Of a stretch of DNA of 7,238 bases, positions 1 through 5,255 are shown one piece after another. Source of the stretch: an uncultured Oscillibacter sp. Lineage in GTDB: Bacteria > Bacillota > Clostridia > Oscillospirales > Oscillospiraceae. The notes below the pieces were generated by a model. That model ran no database searches. It was not told the DNA's origin and saw only the letters and a program-made list of their open reading frames with translations. Position 1 is the stretch's first letter. Each line of letters begins with the position of its first letter. Location: positions 1-7,238 of the forward strand of contig CAJTZI010000077.1 of NCBI GenBank assembly GCA_910584075.1, given 5' to 3'. A program made the position numbers and the translations under genes.

Positions 1-2
1 TG

Positions 3-119
3 GACTGGCTGGCTTTGCTGCTGGTTGTCGTTTCTGATATTGTTATCGGAATAATTGTTGTCGAAAGTATGTTGTGGAAAATCAAAAAGATTCCAATCTC
101 CTTGGGGGTATTGCAATGA
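3..119 (+). CDS. C-terminal end of an ABC-transporter-type membrane permease (partial)
   Basis: Only the last 38 codons are present; the gene begins upstream of the window. The visible part is one hydrophobic helix (WLALLLVVVSDIVIGIIVV) followed by a short basic tail containing WKIKKI and ending in ISLGVLQ, as expected for the final transmembrane segment and cytoplasmic tail of a permease. Its TGA (117-119) overlaps the ATG of the next gene as ATGA, so the two are translationally coupled. An ATPase coupled this closely suggests that this is the membrane partner of the transporter, possibly of the seven-helix bacteriocin-associated membrane protein group found beside lactococcin-972-type ATPases. 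The family assignment is inference from context; the fragment is too short to show it. Confidence 0.6.
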   Translation, partial: DWLALLLVVVSDIVIGIIVVESMLWKIKKIPISLGVLQ

Positions 120-787
120 CGAAGATGATTGATCTAAGCGTTAAAGAAAAAATCTATAAGAGCAAAAAGACGCAGATTTCAATACTAAATGATTTCAGGC
201 TTGAAGTCGCCGCCGGTGAAAAAATCGCCATTGTGGGCGAATCGGGAGCAGGCAAGAGTTCTTTGCTCAATATCATTGGATTGCTTGATCGAAATTATGC
301 TGGTGAATATACGCTTTTCGGTTCTCCGACAGATCAGTTACATACAAGTCAGTTGGCGCAATGGCGAAATCAACGGATTGGTTTTGTTCTTCAAGAGTCG
401 GCACTCATTAACTCGTTGACGGTTGAAGATAACATCAAACTGCCTTTTCTTTATGCCAGTCCTGACAAAAAGGGTGTCGGGGGAATTGAGGATTTCGATA
501 CGGTCATCAGCGCGATTGGGATCAGATACATACTAAAAAAGAAACCTCTTGAATGTTCCGGCGGAGAAAGAGCCAGAGCCGTATTTGCCAGAGGAATCAT
601 CATGAAACCTCAACTCATTTTGGCTGATGAACCTACAGCATCCCTGGATGTGGAGAACAGAGAAAGAATTGTAGCCTTGCTTTTTAACATGAACAAAGAG
701 TTTAACACCACTATCATTACTGTAACTCATGATTTGGAAATAGCCAATCGTCATGTTAGAGTAATACATCTTGAAAGGAGTAGATAA
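116..787 (+). CDS. ABC transporter ATP-binding protein, bacteriocin export/immunity type
   Basis: This 223-residue protein is a single nucleotide-binding domain that would power the membrane permease encoded just upstream. Visible motifs are Walker A GESGAGKS (41-48), the Q-loop Gln93 in FVLQESALINSLTVEDN, a variant signature CSGGE (147-151, where LSGGQ is usual), Walker B LILADE (167-172), the D-loop SLD (176-178) and the switch histidine His205. The order and spacing fit the LolD/MacB-like group, and the ALI-N-LTVE-N region is like the putative lactococcin-972-group export ATPases. I chose ATG 116 because it overlaps the upstream stop as ATGA and has GGGGG about 7 bases ahead; an ATG at 74 lies inside the permease tail. 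The next gene follows after one base. The substrate (bacteriocin, antimicrobial peptide or lipid) cannot be read from the sequence. Confidence 0.9.
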   Translation: MTKMIDLSVKEKIYKSKKTQISILNDFRLEVAAGEKIAIVGESGAGKSSLLNIIGLLDRNYAGEYTLFGSPTDQLHTSQLAQWRNQRIGFVLQESALINSLTVEDNIKLPFLYASPDKKGVGGIEDFDTVISAIGIRYILKKKPLECSGGERARAVFARGIIMKPQLILADEPTASLDVENRERIVALLFNMNKEFNTTIITVTHDLEIANRHVRVIHLERSR

Positions 788-788
788 A

Positions 789-944
789 ATGGGATTTTTT
801 GCGATGATTGCGTCAATGCTGCTGGGGATATTGTTTGTTGCAATCGGGATTTCCCGCAGAAAGCAAAAGGGGTGGCCTATCATCCTTATCGCACTTGGAA
901 TTGTGTTTGTCCTCATTGCGGTTTATTTGGGATGGCCTAAATAG
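789..944 (+). CDS. Small two-helix membrane protein, 51 aa, last gene of the ABC operon
   Basis: I do not recognise the family. The protein has two hydrophobic segments: residues about 1-21 (containing MLLGILFVAIG) and about 29-49 (containing IILIALGIVFVLIAVYLG). A short basic turn, SRRKQKG, separates them, which predicts a hairpin with the loop on the cytoplasmic side. It starts one base after the ATPase stop and has a strong ribosome binding site, AAAGGAG at 774-780, eight bases before the ATG, so it is very likely translated with the ATPase. A terminator follows about 90 bases later. Likely roles are an accessory subunit or immunity peptide for the transporter; this is inference from position only. 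It shows no signal-peptide cleavage site and no double-glycine leader. Confidence 0.7.
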   Translation: MGFFAMIASMLLGILFVAIGISRRKQKGWPIILIALGIVFVLIAVYLGWPK

Positions 945-963
945 AAGTCAATAAAAGCCAAGT

Positions 964-1002
964 CTGCCCAGCGGCAGAAAAGAAAAAACCGTTGCTGGGC
1001 AG
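964..1002 (+). other. 12-bp hairpin downstream of the ABC operon
   Basis: CTGCCCAGCGGC (964-975) pairs with GTTGCTGGGCAG (991-1002), using two G-U pairs, around a purine-rich 15-base loop. No T-run follows on the plus strand, so it is not a classical terminator by itself. It could protect the 3' end of the operon transcript or act together with the terminator at 1035. Confidence 0.5.
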
Positions 1003-1034
1003 GCCGATTCCTCATGTCCAAACGCTCTTTCCAG

Positions 1035-1067
1035 CGGCGGTTTTGATTATTCAAAGCCGCCGTTTTT
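1035..1067 (+). terminator. Rho-independent terminator of the ABC operon
   Basis: CGGCGGTTTTG (1035-1045) pairs with CAAAGCCGCCG (1052-1062), 11 pairs including one G-U, around a six-base loop, and is followed directly by five T (1063-1067). It ends the operon of permease, ATPase and small membrane protein, 90 bases after the last stop codon. Confidence 0.85.
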
Positions 1068-1082
1068 ATATCCACCGGCGGT

Positions 1083-1121
1083 AACAGGAGGACGCCGCCA
1101 TGCGACTATGAAGAGATAGTC
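1083..1121 (+). promoter_or_regulatory. Hairpin carrying two overlapping three-codon frames behind a strong ribosome binding site
   Basis: AACAGGAGG (1083-1091) is an excellent ribosome binding site. The only start it serves is ATG 1100, which opens ATG CGA CTA TGA (1100-1111). Its last A begins a second frame, ATG AAG AGA TAG (1108-1119). Both lie in a perfect hairpin, GACTAT (1104-1109) with ATAGTC (1116-1121). Such an arrangement resembles translational attenuators, but no downstream gene under its control is evident, so the role is speculation. Confidence 0.3.
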
Positions 1122-1214
1122 ACTTGTCAAAAAAAGCCTGACCTTTGCAACGGCACCCCCTATCTAAGCTTGCGAAAATAGTCGTTTTTTGACGGCTCAT
1201 AATGTTGTTACTTG

Positions 1215-1243
1215 CCCCCGAATGGCACCGCACCTTTCGGGGG
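1215..1243 (+). other. Hairpin in non-coding mobile-element DNA
   Basis: CCCCCGAA (1215-1222) pairs perfectly with TTCGGGGG (1236-1243) around a 13-base loop. It lies within a run of structured sequence without a recognisable gene. Function unknown; an origin-of-transfer structure or RNA regulator are possibilities only. Confidence 0.45.
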
Positions 1244-1295
1244 GGGCTATGTCCAGGCCAACGATACCGGCCCTGCTACCGCTCTCCGCCCATCC

Positions 1296-1323
1296 CCGTT
1301 CAGACCCAAAAAAATCTGAACGG
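1296..1323 (+). other. Perfect 9-bp hairpin in non-coding mobile-element DNA
   Basis: CCGTTCAGA (1296-1304) pairs perfectly with TCTGAACGG (1315-1323). The loop is CCC followed by seven A. On the minus strand the loop is a T-run inside the hairpin rather than after it, so this is not an ordinary terminator. It sits just upstream of the open frame beginning at ATG 1343. Confidence 0.5.
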
Positions 1324-1342
1324 AGGAAGGCAGATTGTCAGT

Positions 1343-1454
1343 ATGGGAGAATCTCCTCCTTTGATTTCTAGTGGTGACACTATAACAGGGATGTTTCAAA
1401 AGATCAAAGTGTCCCGTGTTTCAAAAAATTTTTGTTTTTTCAGGAAAAAGGAGA
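1343..1454 (+). pseudogene. Left part of an interrupted small reading frame (candidate)
   Basis: An open frame from ATG 1343 begins MGESPPLISSGD and runs through MFQKIKVSRV and FFRKKE to the composition break. The same frame is open back to ATG 1202, but no ribosome binding site supports that start; GGAGGAAGG (1322-1330) lies rather far from ATG 1343. In the window as given, the frame runs on into GC-rich DNA and stops at 1547-1549 after crossing one of the 41-bp repeats, which looks accidental. If the flanks are joined through AAAAGGAGA (1446-1454 and 6888-6896), it continues without a frame change into 29 further codons ending at 6985, giving 66 residues from ATG 1343. I recognise no family. 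That this is a real gene is inference. Confidence 0.35.
1446..1454 (+). repeat. 9-bp direct repeat at the left composition boundary
   Basis: AAAAGGAGA here is identical to 6888-6896 and has the same orientation; the two copies are 5442 bp apart, a multiple of three. It coincides with the change from AT-rich to GC-rich sequence. It could be a recombination core, a target-site duplication or a chance purine-rich match. Confidence 0.45.
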
Positions 1455-1455
1455 A

Positions 1456-1480
1456 GGCGGACGGGACTGGCGTGTCCGCC
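1456..1480 (+). other. Hairpin just inside the left boundary
   Basis: GGCGGAC (1456-1462) pairs with GTCCGCC (1474-1480) around an 11-base loop, one base inside the boundary repeat. On the minus strand the stem is followed by TTCTCCTTTTT, so it could be a weak terminator for leftward transcription. Confidence 0.35.
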
Positions 1481-1490
1481 GCCGGTTGCG

Positions 1491-1531
1491 CAAATAGGCG
1501 GAAGCTGGCAGGAAAGCATACTTTTTCGCAA
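1491..1531 (+). repeat. 41-bp direct repeat, copy 1
   Basis: This copy begins CAAATAGGCGGAAGCTGGC and ends in TCGCAA. It matches copy 2 (1607-1647) at 38 of 41 positions without gaps, and the first 26 bases are identical. The two copies start 116 bp apart and the sequence outside them is unrelated, so this is not a simple tandem duplication. The pair brackets the promoter of the recombinase-like gene. Binding sites for that recombinase or remnants of a recombination event are the obvious candidates. Confidence 0.85.
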
Positions 1532-1554
1532 TGGATCCTCTCCAAATGATTTTT

Positions 1555-1577
1555 CCGGATCGGGTGTTGAAATCCGG
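1555..1577 (+). promoter_or_regulatory. Palindromic operator candidate over the -35 element
   Basis: CCGGAT (1555-1560) and ATCCGG (1572-1577) form perfect inverted half-sites with centres 17 bp apart, and they span the -35 hexamer at 1567-1572. A dimeric repressor bound here would block the promoter. No regulator gene is identifiable nearby except the recombinase-like protein itself. Confidence 0.35.
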
Positions 1578-1595
1578 GAATTACTATGTTATATT
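1567..1595 (+). promoter_or_regulatory. Strong sigma-A promoter for the recombinase-like gene
   Basis: TTGAAA (1567-1572) is followed after exactly 17 bp by TATATT (1590-1595), with an extended -10 TGT at 1587-1589. Transcription would start near 1602, just before repeat copy 2, so that copy would lie at the 5' end of the transcript. The promoter sits in the AT-rich 75-bp spacer between the two 41-bp repeats. Confidence 0.7.
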
Positions 1596-1606
1596 ATTGT
1601 ATATAT

Positions 1607-1647
1607 CAAATAGGCGGAAGCTGGCAGGAAAGTATACATTTTTGCAA
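1607..1647 (+). repeat. 41-bp direct repeat, copy 2
   Basis: Second copy of the repeat at 1491-1531, differing at three positions, all in its last 15 bases. It lies immediately downstream of the predicted transcription start and 47 bp before the chosen start codon of the recombinase-like gene, so it would be transcribed into that gene's leader. Confidence 0.85.
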
Positions 1648-1693
1648 GACATGTACGCCGTGCCGGCCCGCCATCATGAGGGAGGTGTTTCTG

Positions 1694-2491
1694 GTGCCAG
1701 TCCTGACACCTGGAGTGATCGAGGAATTTTTGACCAGCCAGGAGCGCCAGGGGATCGGAGCTGCGTCTCTGGAGGCCTACCGGCGGAATTTGAAGAAGCT
1801 CTGCGACTACCTCCCGGAGGAAAAGCGCCTCACGGCGGAGACAGGCAGGGCATGGAGAGATTGGATGGAGGCCCAGGGGGTTTCGCCCCGGAGCATCAAC
1901 AGCCGCCTCTCGGCGCTGAACAGCCTTTGCGCCTACCTGGGGCACAGGGAATTCCAGTTCCACGATTTCGCGGAGGGACAGGAGGTTTTCCAGCCGGAGC
2001 TGACCCGGGCGGAGTACCTGCGCCTGCTCCAGGCGGCCCGGAGGCTGGAGAAGGAGCGGGTTTATCTGCTGATCAAGGTGCTGGGCGGTGCCGGACTGCG
2101 GATTCAGGAGCTGTCCCAGCTGACGGCGGAGGTAGTGGAGGCCGGCACCGTGGATCTGCGGTACCACAACGACCGGTGCAGCCGCAGCCTGCGCATCCCC
2201 GCGGAGCTCCGGGAGGAATTGCTGGCCTACATCCGGCGGAAGAACATCTCGGAGGGCCCGGTCTTCCGGACGGCGGCGGGAGCGCCCATTGCCAGGACCT
2301 ACGCTGTCAAGCTGCTGCAGAGCGTCAGCCATGAGGCGCGGGTGGAGGCGGAGAAGGCCACGCCACGGTGCCTTTGGAATATGTACTGCGCCACCCGGGA
2401 GATGATTCTCAGCAATATTTCGATTCTGGCGGACCAGGCCTATGAGCGGATGCTGGCGGAGGAACAGCGAATTGTCGGCTGGGCGGGCTGA
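1694..2491 (+). CDS. Tyrosine recombinase/integrase-family protein with degenerate catalytic box
   Basis: The protein has 265 residues. Residues about 4-90 look like the SAM-like N-terminal core-binding domain (S25-Y29-R30-L33, then SPRSINSRLSALNSLCAYL at 64-82). Residues about 100-240 resemble the catalytic domain: GGAGLRIQEL (131-140) holds the conserved Arg136, and a beta-hairpin region precedes IPAELREELLAYI (168-180). The later H-x-x-R box, usually HxLRH, reads PRCLWN (224-229), so both the histidine and the second arginine are replaced. No tyrosine sits at the usual distance; Tyr250 is closer. It may bind DNA without normal strand exchange, or belong to a divergent orphan family. I chose GTG 1694 because AGGGAGG (1679-1685) precedes it by eight bases; an ATG at 1675 overlaps that site. 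A strong promoter between 41-bp repeats drives it. Confidence 0.8.
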   Translation: MPVLTPGVIEEFLTSQERQGIGAASLEAYRRNLKKLCDYLPEEKRLTAETGRAWRDWMEAQGVSPRSINSRLSALNSLCAYLGHREFQFHDFAEGQEVFQPELTRAEYLRLLQAARRLEKERVYLLIKVLGGAGLRIQELSQLTAEVVEAGTVDLRYHNDRCSRSLRIPAELREELLAYIRRKNISEGPVFRTAAGAPIARTYAVKLLQSVSHEARVEAEKATPRCLWNMYCATREMILSNISILADQAYERMLAEEQRIVGWAG

Positions 2492-2808
2492 CCTGCTGGT
2501 GTTCCAGTGTCTGCAGGGCTGGAAAGACGTGCCGCCCATTGAAAAAGATGGGACAAAGCCGCCGGGGCCTTGCATCCGGCCAATACCGCAAAATGGATAT
2601 GAAAAATGAGCAAAAACGCTGGCAGGAGTCTGGCGCGGCTTGCTGTCACGATCTGTTTTTGTGTCCGTGCGGCCTCCCGCGGTGATCTCCAAAACGCCGC
2701 TGGCACTGGCTGTCGATCCCGCAGCGGCACAGCGGAGGGCGTGGGCCCCGACCGGTGCAGGGGCGCTTCAGACCCGGATTTCCCGGGCGGCGTTATGATT
2801 TTGACAGG

Positions 2809-2837
2809 GGAGAGGCGGGCTGCGGGCCCGCCTCTCC
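2809..2837 (+). terminator. Perfect 12-bp hairpin, possible terminator after the recombinase-like gene
   Basis: GGAGAGGCGGGC (2809-2820) pairs perfectly with GCCCGCCTCTCC (2826-2837) around a five-base loop. Only two T follow on the plus strand and no T-run follows on the minus strand, so it lacks the usual tail. A terminator or a transcript-stabilising structure are both possible. Confidence 0.4.
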
Positions 2838-2917
2838 TTGCCGCTTGCCAGAGGACAGACTGCTGTCATTGGGAGCGTAATCCTGGTCTCTGCTATGCCG
2901 CCGGCACGATCTTCTCC

Positions 2918-2946
2918 TTGTTTTTTTTCGCCAAATATTGTATGAT
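2918..2946 (+). promoter_or_regulatory. Promoter of the nucleoside kinase gene
   Basis: TTGTTT (2918-2923) and TATGAT (2941-2946) are separated by 17 bp. Transcription would begin near 2953, leaving a leader of about 75 bases with the GC hairpin 2986-2999. A TATAAT at 3004-3009 has no -35 partner and is less likely to be the -10. Confidence 0.5.
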
Positions 2947-3028
2947 AACAGCAGTACGAGGCCTGATGTCCGGAGAATCCGGCGGCCCGCCCCGGCGGGG
3001 GAGTATAATATTCAGAGGAGGCCATCCT

Positions 3029-4699
3029 ATGGAAGAGAAGAGAATGATCAAGGTCACAGTAGACGGTGCGGAGTACGACTATCCCCATGGCACACCCTAC
3101 CGTACCATCGCGGCGGATTTCCAGGACCGTTATCCCTGGGACATCCTGCTGGTCAACCGGGACGGAAAGCTCTGTGAGCTCCACAAGGTCCTGGACCGGG
3201 ACTGTGCCCTGAAAATGGTGACGGCCCAGGACAAGCCCGGTATTCAGACCTATGAGCGCAGCGCCGTCTTGCTGATGCTGAAGGCCTTCTACGATGTGGC
3301 GGGCCGGAAGAATGTGGAGCGTGTCTCCGTGGAGTACTCCCTCAGCAGCGCCCTCTTCATTCTGGCCAAGGGGAATTTTAACCTGGATCAGGCCCTGCTG
3401 GACCGTGTGGAGGAGCGGATGCGGGAGCTGTCCGCCCAGGCCCTGCCTATTGAGAAGCGCTCTGTCAACACCGACGACGCCATAGAGCTGTTCCGCGGCG
3501 CGGGACTGATCCACAAGGCTCAGCTCCTCAGCTTCCGGATCAACTCCCGGGTCAACGTCTACTCTCTGGACGGCTTTGTGGATTACTTCTACGGCTACAT
3601 GGTGCCGGACACCAGCTATGTCAAGTGCTTCGGCCTGAAGCTGTTTGAAAACGGCTTCGTCCTGCGTCTGCCCACCCAGAAAAACCCCAATCAGCTGGGG
3701 GATTTCCTGCCCTCCAGAAAGGTCTTCCGGGAGCTTTACCAGTCCACGCTGCGCTCCGAGGCGCTGAACGCATCCAACGTGGCGGAGCTGAATACCACCA
3801 TCTCCCAGGGCGGCGCCATGTCCCTCATCCTGGCCCATGAGGCCATGATGGAGAAGAAAATCGGCGACATCGCTGAGGAGATCGCGGGGCGGAAGGACGT
3901 CCGCTTCGTGATGATCGCGGGTCCCTCCTCCTCCGGCAAGACCACCTTCTCTCACCGGCTGTCCACCCAGCTGCGATCCTGCGGCCTGCGGCCCTATCCC
4001 ATCGCCACGGACAACTACTTCAAAAACCGGGAAGACACCCCCCGGGACGAGAACGGCAACTATGACTTTGAGGGCCTGGGCGCCATGGACGTGGAGCGGT
4101 TTAACGCGGACATGGTGCGGCTGCTGCGGGGGGAGACGGTAGAGCTTCCCACCTTCAACTTCAAAAAGGGCGCGCGGGAGTACAACGGCAATTTCCTCAC
4201 GCTGGGAGAGGGAGATGTGCTGGTGATCGAGGGCATCCACTGCCTCAATGACCAGTTTACCCACGCCCTGCCCAAGGAGAGCAAGTATAAGATCTATATC
4301 AGCTGCCTTACCACGCTGAATATCGATGATCACAACCGCATTCCCACCACCGACGCCCGCCTCCTGCGGCGGATTGAGCGGGATGCCCGGACCCGGGGAT
4401 ACAGTGCCCAGGCCACCATCAAAATGTGGCCCTCCGTCCGGCGGGGAGAGGAGAACAACATCTTCCCCTTCCAGGACAGCGCGGACACGGTCTTCAACTC
4501 CGCTCTCATCTACGAAACGTCTCTGCTGAAGCCCTATGTGCAGCCTCTGCTCTTTGGCGTTCCCCGGGACAGCGAGGAGTATATCGAGGCCAAGCGGCTG
4601 CTGAAATTCCTGAACTACTTCCTGCCCATCCCCGCGGACAACATCCCCAAGACCTCCCTCATGCGGGAGTTCATCGGCGGAGGCTGCTACCACGTGTGA
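3029..4699 (+). CDS. Nucleoside (uridine-type) kinase with TGS and ThrRS-like N-terminal domains
   Basis: This 556-residue cytoplasmic enzyme would phosphorylate a nucleoside, by family most likely uridine or cytidine, for pyrimidine salvage. Residues about 6-67 form a TGS-like domain, and about 70-260 resemble the second additional domain of threonyl-tRNA synthetase, as in clostridial and Thermotoga uridine-kinase-like proteins. The phosphoribulokinase/uridine kinase fold begins near 290: Walker A GPSSSGKT (298-305), ATDNYFKNRED (326-336), LVIEGIH (398-404) as the strand-2 acid segment, and an arginine-rich lid RRIERDARTRGY (447-458). Length and domain order are normal. ATG 3029 has AGAGGAGG (3014-3021) seven bases ahead; the frame is open far upstream but without supporting sites. 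It has its own promoter and terminator and converges on the minus-strand operon. Whether the N-terminal domains have any tRNA-related activity is unknown. Confidence 0.92.
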   Translation: MEEKRMIKVTVDGAEYDYPHGTPYRTIAADFQDRYPWDILLVNRDGKLCELHKVLDRDCALKMVTAQDKPGIQTYERSAVLLMLKAFYDVAGRKNVERVSVEYSLSSALFILAKGNFNLDQALLDRVEERMRELSAQALPIEKRSVNTDDAIELFRGAGLIHKAQLLSFRINSRVNVYSLDGFVDYFYGYMVPDTSYVKCFGLKLFENGFVLRLPTQKNPNQLGDFLPSRKVFRELYQSTLRSEALNASNVAELNTTISQGGAMSLILAHEAMMEKKIGDIAEEIAGRKDVRFVMIAGPSSSGKTTFSHRLSTQLRSCGLRPYPIATDNYFKNREDTPRDENGNYDFEGLGAMDVERFNADMVRLLRGETVELPTFNFKKGAREYNGNFLTLGEGDVLVIEGIHCLNDQFTHALPKESKYKIYISCLTTLNIDDHNRIPTTDARLLRRIERDARTRGYSAQATIKMWPSVRRGEENNIFPFQDSADTVFNSALIYETSLLKPYVQPLLFGVPRDSEEYIEAKRLLKFLNYFLPIPADNIPKTSLMREFIGGGCYHV

Positions 4700-4708
4700 C
4701 CTGAGGGC

Positions 4709-4752
4709 GCGCCGCTTTTCGGGCTGACCGCCCGGAGGGCGGCGCACTTTTT
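4709..4752 (+). terminator. Rho-independent terminator of the kinase gene
   Basis: An outer stem GCGCCGC (4709-4715) with GCGGCGC (4739-4745) encloses an inner stem CGGGC (4720-4724) with GCCCG (4730-4734). AC and five T follow (4748-4752). It begins nine bases after the kinase stop codon. Confidence 0.8.
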
Positions 4753-4874
4753 CCGCTCGGTCCGGTGGGGCGGGGATGGCTGGATTGAGCGGCATCTGAT
4801 CGGCAAGCGCAAGCTGAAAACCGTCACCGCCGGCCATCCGCAAGCCTATATAGACCTGTTGAGCTCCGGCGGGA

Positions 4875-4929
4875 CGCAGAAAACCGGGGCCCATTGGACT
4901 GCAATGGACTCCCGGTTTTCTGTGTTTTT
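4875..4929 (+). terminator. Second strong terminator between the convergent genes
   Basis: CAGAAAACCGGG (4877-4888) pairs perfectly with CCCGGTTTTCTG (4911-4922), extended by two more pairs. An inner stem CCATT/AATGG surrounds the loop, and five T follow at 4925-4929. The T-run is on the plus strand. In the minus direction it lies 26 bases beyond the glutaredoxin stop but lacks a T-run there, so it may stop leftward transcription less efficiently. Confidence 0.75.
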
Positions 4930-4955
4930 GGTCAGGCGTGCTCCGAAGAGGTGGA

Positions 4956-5207
4956 TTACCGCAGGACCGCGTCCAGGTCCCGGGTGGCGGTCCCATCCTC
5001 CAGGACAAAGCAGGGGATCCCGATGCCGCCGTTTTCCCGGATGTCGGCATAGGCGGGGCTGTCCTGCCGCAGAGCCAAATAGACCTTCAGGTCGGGCAGA
5101 CTGGCGGAGAGATTCTTGAACTCGATCTCCGCCTTTGCCTCGCTGAGACGGTTCAGGGCGTACAGGGTGTCAGGGCACAGGTGGCTGCCGATTACAGTGA
5201 CTTTCAT
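4956..5207 (-). CDS. Small glutaredoxin-like protein, monothiol CPDT motif
   Basis: This 83-residue protein has the layout of a minimal thioredoxin fold. A first strand VTVIGS leads to the active-site turn CPDT (11-14). Next come a helix, a second strand EIEFKNLS, a helix, and then GIGIPCFVLEDG with the expected cis-proline at 65, giving a strand pair and a short last helix. CPDT has a single cysteine where glutaredoxins often have CPYC, but a second cysteine, Cys66, follows the cis-proline directly. Likely role: cytoplasmic thiol-disulfide or glutathione-independent redox chemistry; the partner is unknown. The start has AGGAG eight bases ahead (minus strand, near 5216-5221). It is the last gene after the symporter and RidA on this strand, 48 bases behind RidA, probably co-transcribed. 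Confidence 0.8.
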   Translation of the reverse strand: MKVTVIGSHLCPDTLYALNRLSEAKAEIEFKNLSASLPDLKVYLALRQDSPAYADIRENGGIGIPCFVLEDGTATRDLDAVLR

Positions 5208-5255
5208 AGTAAAATCTCCTTTTTTATAATTGGTGTTGGCTTGATCCGCGGCAGT

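Larger units (their letters stand above)
1..1454. mobile_element. Left flank: cargo and non-coding part of a clostridial mobile element (partial)
   Basis: This stretch is visibly AT-richer than the block after about 1455 and carries an ABC exporter-type cargo operon followed by hairpin-rich non-coding DNA. Its assignment to a mobile element is inferred from the cargo type, the composition break near 1440-1455, and a possible in-frame continuity with the tnpW-bearing right flank through a shared 9-bp sequence. No recombinase, relaxase or terminal inverted repeat of the element is visible here, so the true left end lies outside the window. Confidence 0.5.
2492..3028. other. Intergenic region without a convincing gene
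   Basis: This stretch lies between the recombinase-like gene and the nucleoside kinase. It holds a perfect 12-bp hairpin (2809-2837), the kinase promoter (2918-2946) and a GC hairpin CCCGCC/GGCGGG (2986-2999) just before the kinase ribosome binding site. A 30-codon frame from ATG 2593 has no ribosome binding site and is not called. I see nothing else with recognisable coding character. Confidence 0.6.

Noticed and set aside
1392..1426. 10-bp direct repeat TGTTTCAAAA (1392-1401 and 1417-1426) as recombinase sites at an element end
   Set aside because: It is short and AT-rich, and the interrupted reading frame seems to run straight through it. No partner sequence occurs at the right flank.
1581..1610. 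dif-like Xer site in the AT-rich spacer
   Set aside because: The resemblance to bacterial dif sites is only general AT-richness; the two 11-bp arms do not form the expected inverted arrangement. The promoter reading explains the stretch better.
1586..1693. Longer start (ATG 1586 or ATG 1675) for the recombinase-like protein
   Set aside because: ATG 1586 lies inside the promoter, upstream of the predicted transcription start. ATG 1675 overlaps the ribosome binding site that serves GTG 1694.
2618..2627. GCTGGCAGGA, a 10-base match to the middle of the 41-bp repeats, as a third copy downstream of the recombinase-like gene
   Set aside because: The match does not extend to either side without gaps, and ten bases alone are not convincing.
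2593..2685. 30-codon frame with a cysteine-rich end (AACCHDLFLCPCGLPR)
   Set aside because: No ribosome binding site before ATG 2593 and no family recognised; the length is within what chance gives in GC-rich DNA. The CC and CPC pattern is curious but not enough to call a gene.
1589..2692. Long minus-strand frames opposite the recombinase, kinase and symporter genes
   Set aside because: They are shadows of GC-rich coding sequence, with low-complexity Gly/Arg/Pro/His-rich translations and no family motifs.
2606..3028. N-terminal extension of the nucleoside kinase back to ATG 2606
   Set aside because: The extension is unlike the family, crosses the promoter at 2918-2946 and has no ribosome binding site; ATG 3029 has an excellent one and gives the usual length.
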